From the NCBI RefSeq assembly GCF_000943545.1, contig NZ_JTHP01000009.1:1-64000 (forward strand): 64,000 bases of DNA. Direction: 5' to 3'. A model generated the notes under the pieces. The model was not told the origin of the DNA. It worked only from the letters and a program-made list of their open reading frames with translations, and searched no databases. The stretch comes from Paenibacillus terrae. Lineage in GTDB: Bacteria > Bacillota > Bacilli > Paenibacillales > Paenibacillaceae. The position numbers were made by a program, and so were the translations under genes. Below, piece after piece: positions 50,400-58,961 of this stretch. How positions within the stretch are numbered: the first letter of the stretch is position 1; each line of letters opens with the position of its first letter.

Positions 50400-51242
50400 A
50401 TGAAAAAATGGGTATTGGCCGTATTAAGCTTGACATTAATTGCGGTATTGGCTGCTTGCGGCACGAAAAGCACGACATCCGATACAAACAATGCGACCCA
50501 AAATACTGGTGGGTCACCACGTGAAGTCGAGCTGAAAGTTGGTGCTTCTCCTGTGCCACATGCGGAAATTTTGGAAGCGATCAAGCCTCAGTTGGAAAAA
50601 GAGGGCGTTCGTCTTCAAGTCGTTCAGTTTAACGACTACGTACAACCGAACGTACAATTGTTCGACAAGCAACTGGATGCTAACTTCTATCAACATGTAC
50701 CATACATGGATGTTATGAACAAAGAGCGCAAAATGGACCTGGTTTCTGTGGGCGCGGTTCATCTCGAACCATTCGGTATCTACTCCCAAAAATATAAAAA
50801 GCTTGATGAAATTCCGGACGGTGCTACCGTAGCCATCCCGAACGATGCAACCAATGGAGGTCGTGCATTGTTGTTGTTGGAGAAACAAGGTCTGATCAAG
50901 CTGAAAGACGCAAGCAACATCGAAGCAACCGTAAAAGATATTACAGAAAACCCGAAAAACCTGAAATTCAAGGAGCTGGAAGCGGCTATGCTGCCACGTC
51001 AGTTGCCTGAAGTGGACATTGCTCTGATCAACACGAACTATGCTCTGGAAGCGAAGCTAAACCCGACGAAGGATGCACTGGCATTGGAAGATAAAGATTC
51101 TCCATATGCTAACGTTCTGGTAGCACGTCCTGATAATAAAGATTCCGAAGCGATTCAAAAGCTGATCAAAGCGCTGCAATCCCCGGAAACTAAAAAATTC
51201 ATTGAAGACAAATACCAAGGCGCGATTATCCCGGCATTTTAA
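50400..51242 (+). CDS. metQ: methionine-binding lipoprotein
   Basis: A 280-aa NlpA-family substrate-binding protein. Signal peptide with lipobox LAAC (Cys at residue 20), then the mature KVGASPVPHAEILE start and the FNDYVQPNVQLFDKQLDANFYQH block. Third gene of metNIQ, after a 75-bp gap. Delivers D- and L-methionine to MetNI. Confidence 0.96.
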   Translation: MKKWVLAVLSLTLIAVLAACGTKSTTSDTNNATQNTGGSPREVELKVGASPVPHAEILEAIKPQLEKEGVRLQVVQFNDYVQPNVQLFDKQLDANFYQHVPYMDVMNKERKMDLVSVGAVHLEPFGIYSQKYKKLDEIPDGATVAIPNDATNGGRALLLLEKQGLIKLKDASNIEATVKDITENPKNLKFKELEAAMLPRQLPEVDIALINTNYALEAKLNPTKDALALEDKDSPYANVLVARPDNKDSEAIQKLIKALQSPETKKFIEDKYQGAIIPAF

Positions 51243-51269
51243 GCTGGACACAAGAACGCTTTGAACCCC

Positions 51270-51312
51270 AACCCCGAATTCTCATAAACAAGAGGATTTG
51301 GGGTTTCTTTTT
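51270..51312 (+). terminator. terminator of metNIQ
   Basis: AACCCC and GGGGTT close a stem with inner AATTCTC/GAGGATT; T-rich run follows. Confidence 0.75.
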
Positions 51313-51387
51313 TGCTTGGAGTTGTGGGCGAAGCGTAAATATTTTATACTTGGGGGTGACCGTTCTCTGTGAAGAGGAGGAAAACTG

Positions 51388-52152
51388 TTGAGACACAAAG
51401 TCGCACTTATAACGGGCAGTGCCAAAGGATTAGGTAAAATGACCGCTCTGCGTCTGGCTGATGAAGGCTGTGACATTGCACTAAACTATGTGCATAGCCA
51501 AACGGAAGCCGAAGAGCTTAGGCAGGTGATTGAAGCCAAGGGAGTACGCTGTCTGTCTTTGCAAGGGGATATTTCGATTCAGGAAGATATTACAAGGCTG
51601 ATCAGTGAAGTACAGGATCGGCTGGGCGGCGTAGATATTATGGTAAATAACGCCGGACCGTTCATTCGGGAACGTCGCTTGTTTGCGGATTACAGTGTAG
51701 CCGAGATTCATACCATGATTCAGGGGAATCTGGTCGGTACGATGCTGCTGGATCATCTGGTATTACCTCATATGCGGAACCAGCAATGGGGACGTATTAT
51801 TCATTTTGGCTTCGGTCATGCTGGAGAAGCACGAGCTTGGCCGCATCGCGCGGTATACGCAGCCGCCAAGGTGGGGCTGGTGTCATTTACGAAGTCACTG
51901 GCTGTGGAGGAAGCTCCTTTTGGTATCACGGTCAATATGATTTGTCCCGGGGATATCCGGGGGGCGAACAAGGAAAAGTCAATTGCCGACGTCATCGGCT
52001 TGCAGGATAAAGAGACACCGCGCGGACGCCCGGGGAGTGGAGAGGATATTGCGCGAGTGATTGCTTATTTGTGTGATGAGCATTCAGATTTTATAACGGG
52101 TAATATTATGGATGTGTCGGGAGGGCTGGACCCGATTCGGCCGATCATATAA
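51388..52152 (+). CDS. short-chain dehydrogenase/reductase with altered catalytic Ser position
   Basis: A 254-aa Rossmann-fold protein. Cofactor motif TGSAKGLGK (9-17), NNAG (about 90-93) and YAAAK (catalytic Tyr and Lys) are present. In place of the usual Ser of the INISS strand it reads IIHFGFGHAG, so the catalytic serine is missing or shifted. Start TTG 51388 after GAGGAGG. Substrate unknown; some such SDRs are poor catalysts. Confidence 0.87.
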   Translation: MRHKVALITGSAKGLGKMTALRLADEGCDIALNYVHSQTEAEELRQVIEAKGVRCLSLQGDISIQEDITRLISEVQDRLGGVDIMVNNAGPFIRERRLFADYSVAEIHTMIQGNLVGTMLLDHLVLPHMRNQQWGRIIHFGFGHAGEARAWPHRAVYAAAKVGLVSFTKSLAVEEAPFGITVNMICPGDIRGANKEKSIADVIGLQDKETPRGRPGSGEDIARVIAYLCDEHSDFITGNIMDVSGGLDPIRPII

Positions 52153-52182
52153 GGGATTAAGATCCAGTAGACCCCGTCACAC

Positions 52183-52222
52183 AAAAAAGAGTCTTGAGCT
52201 TCGTTACCGAAGTCAAGACTCT
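52183..52222 (-). terminator. terminator of yutI
   Basis: AGAGTCTTGAGCTTCG pairs with CGAAGTCAAGACTCT (one bulge); the six A on the plus strand give the T-run for minus-strand termination. Confidence 0.8.
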
Positions 52223-52244
52223 CATGATCATTATGCATCAAGCA

Positions 52245-52490
52245 TTAGAATACTTGTACCACTTCTTGGACGCCGTCGACTTCTTCGAGAAGAGCGCGTT
52301 CAATCCCTGCTTTCAGCGTGATTGTGGAACTTGGGCAACTGCCGCAAGCGCCTACCAGCTTCAGCTTAACGATGCCGTCTTCTACATCAACCAGCTCAAC
52401 GTCGCCACCATCGCGTTGCAGGAACGGACGAAGCTTATCCAGTACATCCGCTACTTCATCATACATTTGAACGCTTTGTGTTTCGCTCAT
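52245..52490 (-). CDS. yutI: NifU-type Fe-S scaffold (YutI)
   Basis: An 81-aa NifU C-terminal-domain protein with the cluster cysteines C49 and C52 (GACGSC) and RDGGDVELV strand. It carries Fe-S clusters to target proteins. Same neighbourhood as yuzB and yutJ in Bacillus. Divergent from yuzB. Confidence 0.94.
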   Translation of the reverse strand: MSETQSVQMYDEVADVLDKLRPFLQRDGGDVELVDVEDGIVKLKLVGACGSCPSSTITLKAGIERALLEEVDGVQEVVQVF

Positions 52491-52577
52491 TAGAATTCAA
52501 CTCCTTTCCTATACCTTATTTATTATATTACAAAGCGGGCCAAATTAAAATGCCCGTCGTCCAAAGCAGGTGAAAAA

Positions 52578-52835
52578 ATGTTAAGACCCATCATTGAATT
52601 TTGCACCAGCAATATGCATTTTGGCACCGATGAATTGATGTCCAGACTGGAGCAAAATCCGGATTACGACGTCATTGAATACGGCTGTCTCAGCAATTGT
52701 GGTCAGTGTAACGCAGAACCGTATGCGATGGTCAACGGCGAGATTGTATCTGCCGATTCAGCAGAGCTGCTGTACGAAGTGATTATGAACAAAATCAAAG
52801 AAGCCGAGGCATGGGATAACCTTGATCTGGACTAG
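52578..52835 (+). CDS. yuzB: YuzB-like DUF1450 protein
   Basis: An 85-aa protein with thioredoxin-like pattern: FCTSNMHFG near the start and YGCLSNCGQCNAEPYAMVNGE, giving a cysteine trio that could bind a 2Fe-2S cluster. Small DUF1450 family; function unknown. Convergent with yutJ. Confidence 0.9.
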   Translation: MLRPIIEFCTSNMHFGTDELMSRLEQNPDYDVIEYGCLSNCGQCNAEPYAMVNGEIVSADSAELLYEVIMNKIKEAEAWDNLDLD

Positions 52836-52902
52836 GATGTTAATCATTCGTCAGCCTGCTTCGTTCTATCTATGATATATGCACCGTCCATACATGTTTA
52901 AA

Positions 52903-52939
52903 ACAAAGAAGACCCGCTCCCATAGCAGGTCTTCTTTGT
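52903..52939. terminator. bidirectional terminator between yuzB and yutJ
   Basis: ACAAAGAAGACC pairs perfectly with GGTCTTCTTTGT. Confidence 0.8.
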
Positions 52940-52955
52940 GTGTTGTACCAACAGA

Positions 52956-54023
52956 TTAGCCAAAATGGCGTTTGGATTTCCAGAGCACGCCGCTTTTGAG
53001 CAGGCGGGGCACACGACCACGTAGCGAGGTGCTGCCCATAAAACCATAGCCGAATCCGGCTTTCTTGCCAAGCGCACCCAATGTGCCACGCAGCTTCAAA
53101 GGATGCGGGTGAGGCGTGTGGCCTTTCCACAGGTCGTGTACAATGTGTGCAATCTGCTCACCTTGCACCTCGGCCGCCTGAGCACTTGGGGAGTAGGGGA
53201 GACTGGCGCAGTCTCCAACTACATACACCTCGGGATGATCCGGAATTTGGTAATATTCATTTAGCACAATGCGGCCCTGAGGATCTTTGGGCACAGCTAA
53301 ATCCTGCACGATTTTCACGGGTTGAATCCCGGCAGTCCATACAACCGCATCCGTCACAATTTCTTCATCATGGTTGTAAATAGCGCCCGGCTCAATGCGG
53401 CAAACCCCGACATGATTTAACGCATCGACTTGATGCTCCTTAAACCAGGCATGCACATAGGCAGACAAACGCTGCGGGAATGCCGACAGCACCCGCTCGC
53501 CCCGATCCATAATGGTAATATTCAAATCCGTGCGGCTTTCGCGCAATTCCGCAGCAATCTCAACACCGCTCAGACCGCCACCTACAATATGCACATGTCC
53601 GTATGGCTTGATTTCATTCAGGCGCAGATACGTTTGACGTGTATTGTTAAAGGACTGGATGGTACAGCTATGTTCTTCAGCCCCTGGTGTATTGTGAAAA
53701 CGGTCCGTACAGCCCAGTGCAATCACAAGCTGTTCATACGGCAAAGGCTCGCCGTCCTGAAAATGTACGATTTTATTTTCCAAATCCATCGAGGTGACTT
53801 CTCCGTATTTGCGAATGAGCCGTTGTTCATCGGGAAAATGCACACGTAAATCAAAATCAGATACCGTACCCGCTGCGAGGGCGTAGTATTCTGTTTTCAA
53901 TCCCTGAAAGGGCATCCGATCCACTAAAATGACTTGAACATCGTCGGGAATATGTTTATTTAGTAATTCCTTGGCAATGGTAAGGCCACCGTAGCCGCCT
54001 CCCAGAATAACGAAATTTTTCAT
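52956..54023 (-). CDS. yutJ: NDH-2-like FAD oxidoreductase (YutJ)
   Basis: A 355-aa pyridine-nucleotide-disulfide-type flavoprotein. FAD motif GGGYGG at the N-terminus, NAD motif HIVGGGLSGVEIA at about 148, and VYVVGDCAS near 270. It resembles type II NADH dehydrogenases that reduce menaquinone without pumping protons, though shorter than Ndh. ATG at 54023 is used rather than the preceding TTG. Confidence 0.88.
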   Translation of the reverse strand: MKNFVILGGGYGGLTIAKELLNKHIPDDVQVILVDRMPFQGLKTEYYALAAGTVSDFDLRVHFPDEQRLIRKYGEVTSMDLENKIVHFQDGEPLPYEQLVIALGCTDRFHNTPGAEEHSCTIQSFNNTRQTYLRLNEIKPYGHVHIVGGGLSGVEIAAELRESRTDLNITIMDRGERVLSAFPQRLSAYVHAWFKEHQVDALNHVGVCRIEPGAIYNHDEEIVTDAVVWTAGIQPVKIVQDLAVPKDPQGRIVLNEYYQIPDHPEVYVVGDCASLPYSPSAQAAEVQGEQIAHIVHDLWKGHTPHPHPLKLRGTLGALGKKAGFGYGFMGSTSLRGRVPRLLKSGVLWKSKRHFG

Positions 54024-54291
54024 CAAAATCCGCCGTCCTTTCGCTGCCGTGTCCCCGGCAAATGGTCTGGTGCCTCATCAGGAAACCTTGTTCGCCTTCA
54101 AATTACGTCTTATCCCGGCGACATGCAAATTCAATGTTTCCGATCAGACACAGGTTTTTTGTTGTTATAAAACCCGGGTTCCCGGCCCGCCTATAGGCAG
54201 GCAGACCAGAAAATTCCGAGGCAGCTTGACGCTGCATAGTGTGAGGTATGGGGATAAAATGCACGCGGGAAATCCGAATCTGATATGGCTT

Positions 54292-55398
54292 TTATTCGAA
54301 AACTTCGATTTCGTTATAGAAGGTGTCCCGTTCAACCGGGATGCGTCCGGCACCTTTGACCAGCCAGATCAGCTCTTTACGGGTCAATCCGGCCGGGGTC
54401 AGTGCACCTGCGGCATGGCTGATTTGCTCGCGCACAATCGTGCCATGGACGTCCGATGCGCCAAAGGTCAGAGCAACCTGCGTCAATTGCGGGCCAATAT
54501 TAATGAAGTAAGCTTTAACATGATCGATATTGTCCAGCATCAGGCGGCTGATTGCAATCGTTTTGAGATCCTCGTAAGCGGAGTTGCGGCGCATGATGTT
54601 GGCATTTTTGCTTTTCGGCTGCATGGACAGTGGAATAAATACCATAAATCCGTTCGTTTCGTCCTGCAATGCACGGATTTGCAGCATATGTTCAATACGA
54701 TCCTCGTAGGATTCAACCGAACCGTACAGCATTGTCGTATGGGTTCTCATGCCGAGATTGTGAGCCGTGCGATGAACCTCAAGATAGCGATCTACATTCG
54801 CTTTGGTGACACGCATCTTTTGGCGATACTCATCCGATAAAATTTCTGCGCCACCGCCGGTCAGCGTTTGCAGACCTGCCTTTTGCAGCTCCTGAAGCAC
54901 TTCCTTAATGCTCAAGCCGCTAATACGTGTGAAAAAGTCAATTTCCGCTGCGGTGTAAGCTTTGAGTGTAACGTTGGGGTACTTTTCATTTAGCGCCTTC
55001 AATGAGTCTACATAGTATTGGAAAGGCACATGATTATTATGACCACCGACGATATGAAATTCTCTTACCCCCGGATGGATGTGTTGCTCTACATAATCAA
55101 TCATTTCCTGCCCGGACAACGTATAAGAGCCGTCCTCCCCCTGATCCTTGCGGAAATTGCAGAACGCGCAGCGCGCTTCGCATACATTGGTGAAGTACAG
55201 GCTCATGTTTTCGATAAAATAAACCTTTTTTCCGTTCTTGCGTAAATTAGCTTCGTTAGCCAACTGACCCAGTGTGAGGATATCGTCAGTTTCATACAAA
55301 TATATACCGTCTTCAAGGTTCAAACGAATACCGTTCTGTACCTTTTCTACAATTTCCGCCATTCTGCGGTCTGTAAAAGGTGTAACTAATGTGGACAT
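54292..55398 (-). CDS. mqnE: aminofutalosine synthase
   Basis: A 368-aa radical SAM enzyme of the futalosine menaquinone pathway, joining 1-[(carboxyvinyl)oxy]benzoate to SAM-derived adenosyl. Cluster motif C73-x3-C77-x2-C80 (CEARCAFC), then GVREFHIVGGHNNHVPF. Paralogous MqnC is the main alternative; the long N-terminal GIYLYETDDILTLGQLA and NIGPQLTQVALTFGASDVHGT favour MqnE. AAGGAGGAA precedes the start. The 223-base leader is untranslated and otherwise unexplained. Confidence 0.88.
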   Translation of the reverse strand: MSTLVTPFTDRRMAEIVEKVQNGIRLNLEDGIYLYETDDILTLGQLANEANLRKNGKKVYFIENMSLYFTNVCEARCAFCNFRKDQGEDGSYTLSGQEMIDYVEQHIHPGVREFHIVGGHNNHVPFQYYVDSLKALNEKYPNVTLKAYTAAEIDFFTRISGLSIKEVLQELQKAGLQTLTGGGAEILSDEYRQKMRVTKANVDRYLEVHRTAHNLGMRTHTTMLYGSVESYEDRIEHMLQIRALQDETNGFMVFIPLSMQPKSKNANIMRRNSAYEDLKTIAISRLMLDNIDHVKAYFINIGPQLTQVALTFGASDVHGTIVREQISHAAGALTPAGLTRKELIWLVKGAGRIPVERDTFYNEIEVFE

Positions 55399-55620
55399 GC
55401 CTATTCCTCCTTCAAGTTGCTCTGTGCGAGGCTGTCCGCCAAATCAGCGGCACAAGCGCTAGGTGCGCACAGGATGTCCCGTTCCGTCGGTAAGAATCCG
55501 GCAGCGCGGATATACGATATGTGAAAAATGTTACAATGCCAGGCTACAATGATGAATGTCTCAAAATATCGCCTTTGAAATGACAAATTTCCGACAGTTT
55601 CTTTTACACACTCTTCACCT

Positions 55621-55649
55621 ATTATAAACCTCACACCACCTGTGTTCAA
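55621..55649 (-). promoter_or_regulatory. promoter of mqnE
   Basis: On the minus strand TTGAAC-17-TATAAT (plus-strand 55644-55649 and 55621-55626). It gives a 5' leader of about 215 nt. Confidence 0.75.
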
Positions 55650-55705
55650 TACAAACGAATAGAAAAACAGGTCTTTAAGCCTGTAAGGGAAGGACATTCC
55701 ATGAC

Positions 55706-55734
55706 TTGAGCACCTGCAAATAGTGGAGTATACT
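55706..55734 (+). promoter_or_regulatory. promoter of yutM
   Basis: TTGAGC-17-TATACT, divergent from the mqnE promoter. Confidence 0.7.
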
Positions 55735-55770
55735 GAAGGAGAACATGAAGTAAAAGAGGAGGATGGAGTC

Positions 55771-56130
55771 ATGATTAACATCACCGATTCCGCTGCCGAG
55801 CGCTTGAAAGATATGCTGGAGCAGCAGGAAACGCCGAATATGTTTTTGCGTCTGGGTGTTACGCCGGGCGGTTGCACCGGATTCTCGTATGCCATGGGCT
55901 TTGACGACAACGAGACGGATCAGGATATATATATGAACGTACAGGATATGAAGATTGTAGTGGAAAAGGAAAGCATCCGCTACCTGGACGGTCTGGAAAT
56001 CGACTTTGAAGAGTCTGGTATGTCAGGCGGTTTTACCATTCATAATCCGAATGCAATCGCTACCTGTGGTTGCGGTTCAAGCTTCCGTACAGCTACGGAT
56101 GCAGGGAAGCCGAACGAAGAGCCTTGTTAA
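55771..56130 (+). CDS. yutM: HesB/IscA-type Fe-S carrier (YutM/ErpA-like)
   Basis: A 119-aa A-type carrier with ligands C35 (GGCTGF), C99 and C101 (TCGCGSSF). Delivers Fe-S clusters. ATG 55771 is preceded by GAGGAGGATGG; in-frame ATG 55723 lies upstream of the -10 and cannot be transcribed from the promoter seen. Confidence 0.94.
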   Translation: MINITDSAAERLKDMLEQQETPNMFLRLGVTPGGCTGFSYAMGFDDNETDQDIYMNVQDMKIVVEKESIRYLDGLEIDFEESGMSGGFTIHNPNAIATCGCGSSFRTATDAGKPNEEPC

Positions 56131-56372
56131 TTAATGTTTTTCGAGTGGTGGTCTGAATTATAGAAGCCTAAATGTCAGGATGGTTCCCTAAAAACATGCG
56201 TTTAGGTTGCGGATAACGGCCTTTGTGACGGGATTTTACTCGTTGCGGAGGTCGTTTTTGTGTTGTTTTTTCTGTTTATTATCATCATTTGCTTTTGAGA
56301 TGCCGATATAACATGGAGTTCTGGAGAACTATTTTCTACATAAATTTTACCTAAAGGAAGTGGCAAGAGAAG

Positions 56373-57146
56373 ATGTTGAAAAAGAAATGGCTTATCACTC
56401 CGCTGGTTGCGGTGGCACTGTTTTTTAGTCAATCCGCATTCGCGGCAAATACGTTTACTGATGTGAACGGGACAAAATATGAATGGGCTGCCGAATCCAT
56501 TCGTTCGATGGTCGACAAAGGCGTTGTCAAGGGCTATGCGGATGGGACCTTCAAGCCGGGCAAAACCATAACGAAAGCGGAATTTGTAAATATGTTTCAC
56601 AAGCTTTTTCCAGAGATCAATCATTCGTCCGGAAAAGCTTCAGAATTTGTTGATGCGCGTAAGCACTGGGCGAATAAAGATTTTGCAGCATTATTCAATG
56701 GGGATTATGTTTGGGGCTTCACTGAAAGAGTAGGAGGCAAATATCCAAACTATCAATTCTATATCAATCCCGACAAACCGCTGACCCGCTGGGATGTTAT
56801 GATGATTGCTTCCGTTCGGACGGATTATACGAATCAGACTCTTCATCCTGAGATCAAGGAAGTAATCTCTGCAGCTGCGCAGTATAAGGATATAAAAATT
56901 CGTAAGGCGAATTACAATGACAATTACTCGTTCAGCTATCCAGTAATATACATCGACACGACTCAAGAGGAGCCCTATTATGATGGAGATTCCCAAGATC
57001 AAAAGGCAGAAGCATTCTACACCCTGACTAATATGGGCGTCCTTACCGCCAATGATGGATACCTTCACCCCAAAGCGCTAGTCACACGGGCTGAAGCGGT
57101 TACCATTTTACAGCGTTTGTACGAAGCGACAAAGCAATCGAAGTGA
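56373..57146 (+). CDS. secreted SLH-domain protein
   Basis: A 257-aa exported protein. Signal peptide cleaves near SAFA-A (24). SLH repeat 1 is at about 28-72 (TFTDVNG...VVKGYADGTFKPGKTITKAEFVNM), and a degenerate one at the C-terminus (NMGVLTANDGYLHPKALVTRAEAV). The middle 110 residues are unlike anything I recognise. SLH domains bind pyruvylated wall polymers. Only one and a half repeats are recognisable by eye instead of the usual three. Confidence 0.85.
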   Translation: MLKKKWLITPLVAVALFFSQSAFAANTFTDVNGTKYEWAAESIRSMVDKGVVKGYADGTFKPGKTITKAEFVNMFHKLFPEINHSSGKASEFVDARKHWANKDFAALFNGDYVWGFTERVGGKYPNYQFYINPDKPLTRWDVMMIASVRTDYTNQTLHPEIKEVISAAAQYKDIKIRKANYNDNYSFSYPVIYIDTTQEEPYYDGDSQDQKAEAFYTLTNMGVLTANDGYLHPKALVTRAEAVTILQRLYEATKQSK

Positions 57147-57202
57147 TTTTTAAAGCAATAGTAGGATCAGACGAAAGCAAAGAAATGATCTAACTATAAA
57201 TG

Positions 57203-57256
57203 AAGGCCTCTATAGCGGTATAGTCGTATACTATATTGCTATAGAGGCCTTTTTGA
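57203..57256 (+). terminator. terminator after the SLH gene
   Basis: AAGGCCTCTATAGC and GCTATAGAGGCCTT form a perfect 14-bp stem; the loop carries a smaller TATAGTCGTATACTATA palindrome. T-run follows. Confidence 0.9.
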
Positions 57257-57272
57257 ATGTGTTTAAGAAACT

Positions 57273-57473
57273 TTATTTAAGATCATTATCACTACGTGTG
57301 GATTGGACAAATTTACTCAGGGCATTAAAAAAGGCAAATACAACTGTAAAAAGTAAGAGTGCTATGGGTTTAATTTCAATCTCAGAAAAAACACTATATA
57401 GAACTAAAAATGCAAAAAAGAGCACTGAGGTATTTATGTTTTGTTTTGTGTAAATCGATTTTATAAAGTGCAT
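57273..57473 (-). CDS. possible small membrane protein, 66 aa
   Basis: ATG at 57473, seven bases after GGAGAG, gives MHFIKSIYTKQ followed by two hydrophobic segments (NTSVLFFAFLVLYSVFS and IALLLFTVVFAFFNAL). No recognised family. Low GC relative to neighbours suggests a recent arrival, or a non-coding AT-rich stretch. Confidence 0.5.
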   Translation of the reverse strand: MHFIKSIYTKQNINTSVLFFAFLVLYSVFSEIEIKPIALLLFTVVFAFFNALSKFVQSTRSDNDLK

Positions 57474-57602
57474 TTTATCACTCTCCATTTTATTATAAGT
57501 GATTACCCTGGCATGACGTATAAAGCAGTGGAGCAACCAATCAAAAGATCGAATATATAAATGGAACTTAAAAGAAATGGAACTTAAAAGTTACTTTAGT
57601 GC

Positions 57603-57740
57603 CACTCCGCAGACGGATGGTGCTTCCCATCGCCACCGCCCCCGGATTTCTTGAATAAAGCTTATAATTGGGTAGAAATCCGGGGACAAAAGCGACCGCT
57701 TCGCTTGTACAGCACCATTCCGTCTTCTCCGCTTTTCATG
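57603..57740. repeat. nested inverted-repeat element
   Basis: Outer arms AGACGGATGGTGCT (57611-57624) and AGCACCATTCCGTCT (57711-57725) pair with one bulge, and inner arms CCCCGGATTTCT (57640-57651) and AGAAATCCGGGG (57674-57685) pair perfectly. The whole folds into a two-step hairpin of about 115 nt. It carries no plausible gene and resembles a MITE-like or structured-RNA element. Confidence 0.55.
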
Positions 57741-57799
57741 TACATTTCTTAAGTTTAGCCAGTGCAGACGAAAATTACTTAACAAAAATAGGACCGCTT

Positions 57800-58027
57800 T
57801 TATAGGCGATCCTTCTCAGAATTTTCAATTACTATGAGTTCAGATATATCATCAATTTCAAGTGCATCCGCGATTTTGATAAGTGTTTTTAGATTTATTT
57901 GTTCACGAATGTTCCGTGACATTTCTGATATAGCCGCCTGACGAACACCAGATAGTTCGGAAAGTTGAGTTTGCGTAAGTCTCCGCTGTGTCAAAACTTC
58001 GTTCAATTTAAGCCGAATCGTTCTCAT
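57800..58027 (-). CDS. XRE-family transcriptional regulator (YozG-like)
   Basis: A 75-aa Cro/CI-type helix-turn-helix protein; TQTQLSELSGVRQAAISEM is the recognition motif, and LKTLIKIADALEID completes the domain. The first 12 residues and short acidic tail add nothing more. Ribosome site GGAGG is 11 bases before the ATG. Promoter TTTACG-17-TATAAT lies among CGTATA repeats (see operator entry), fitting autoregulation. Confidence 0.85.
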   Translation of the reverse strand: MRTIRLKLNEVLTQRRLTQTQLSELSGVRQAAISEMSRNIREQINLKTLIKIADALEIDDISELIVIENSEKDRL

Positions 58028-58048
58028 ATGTACACCATCCTCCAGCCC

Positions 58049-58134
58049 ATTATATCCAATATACGAATATCCGTAAAATAGATGTTGACTTTATACTGAA
58101 AGCCGTATATATTATTACTCATAAACGTATATAC
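58049..58134 (-). promoter_or_regulatory. promoter and CGTATA repeats upstream of the XRE gene
   Basis: Minus-strand -10 (58049-58054) and -35 (58072-58077) are flanked by TATACGA (58060-58066), CGTATATA (58104-58111) and the palindrome CGTATATACG (58125-58134). The repeated motif is a natural candidate for the XRE operator. The remaining 58135-58338 holds a G10 run (58226-58235) and otherwise no gene. Confidence 0.5.
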
Positions 58135-58225
58135 GAATTTTAGTATAAAAAATTAATTTTCTCTCAATATTGTTACTATTTGATCACTTGGTACTTTGTT
58201 CTATAACAATGATTTAGGGAGTGAA

Positions 58226-58235
58226 GGGGGGGGGG
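58226..58235 (+). repeat. homopolymeric G10 tract
   Basis: Ten consecutive G follow GTGAA and sit just before CGTTATG, which opens only an eight-codon frame (MFSKSFIQ). Such tracts slip during replication. Confidence 0.6.
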
Positions 58236-58338
58236 CGTTATGTTTTCCAAATCATTCATACAGTAATCATGTTTATGCTGGATATCAATACAATACATAA
58301 TTAAATCAGTAATATTATAAGGTAGGGGGATTTATTTT

Positions 58339-58710
58339 ATGAGCGAATCTGTTGAATTGAAAAGAGTTGCCATGGTATATGGACCTGATGATGATCCTCA
58401 TATGTATGAACTATTTGAGGGAGTCCTGTATGATCGTAGCTATTTCTTTTATATTGAACATGGAATATTGTATCTGCGACATGTACGAAAGTTAGAACAA
58501 CCGGATCATCCGTATCTTTATGTGGATGGGGAAAGTGGGGGGCTACAATTAGCAGAGAATGTACAACGTAAGATTATGGAGGTCGTTACAGAGCTGATCG
58601 AGCGTTTGCGTAGTAAGGATGGATTGACGTTTTTACTGGATGAACTGCTATGGCTACAAGGTCGAAGTCATATTGAACTTAACCTCGTGAAAACTAAGGG
58701 AAATCTGTAA
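58339..58710 (+). CDS. unknown protein, 123 aa
   Basis: A soluble acidic protein with beta-rich N-terminal half (RVAMVYGPDDDPHMYELFEG, YFFYIEHGILYLRHV) and helical C-terminal half (NVQRKIMEVVTELIERLRSK). Start ATG 58339 follows TAGGGGG. No family recognised. Lies between the XRE regulator and the toxin-antitoxin candidate. Confidence 0.65.
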   Translation: MSESVELKRVAMVYGPDDDPHMYELFEGVLYDRSYFFYIEHGILYLRHVRKLEQPDHPYLYVDGESGGLQLAENVQRKIMEVVTELIERLRSKDGLTFLLDELLWLQGRSHIELNLVKTKGNL

Positions 58711-58832
58711 GCCAGTATTGTTTTTCTTATGGCTCCTTCTATATTCCAATTATCCCATTTATGCTATAATGATTTGGACAAAATAACCGGTGGGGAAGAT
58801 GCGGCGAAGCTAGCCCGAGAGGGGGTGACGCC

Positions 58833-58961
58833 GTGTCATTTGATCTAATCGTGAAGGTTCTTGACGTTGTGCTAAAGTTGGTCAGTATTACTACTGGCCT
58901 GAAGGCTTTGGTTCAAGCCTGGAAACAATCACGTAAAGACAAGAAAAACCACCGGGAATAG
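58833..58961 (+). CDS. candidate type I toxin peptide, 42 aa
   Basis: GTG 58833, preceded by GAGAGGGGGTGACGCC, starts a 42-aa peptide: a hydrophobic or amphipathic helix (residues 4-29, FDLIVKVLDVVLKLVSITTG and onward) followed by a basic tail KQSRKDKKNHRE. The TATAAT at 58765-58770 gives a leader of about 55 nt in which CCC-GAGA-GGG and CGGCG/CGCCG could fold over the ribosome site and start. The stop codon lies inside a bidirectional terminator. This layout resembles TxpA/BsrG/Fst-type toxins. A leaderless-bacteriocin-like peptide is the alternative. Confidence 0.5.
   Translation: MSFDLIVKVLDVVLKLVSITTGLKALVQAWKQSRKDKKNHRE

Noticed and set aside
54049..54840. 263-codon open frame on the plus strand
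   Set aside because: Mostly antisense to mqnE, whose radical SAM motifs are complete; the frame product has no domain.
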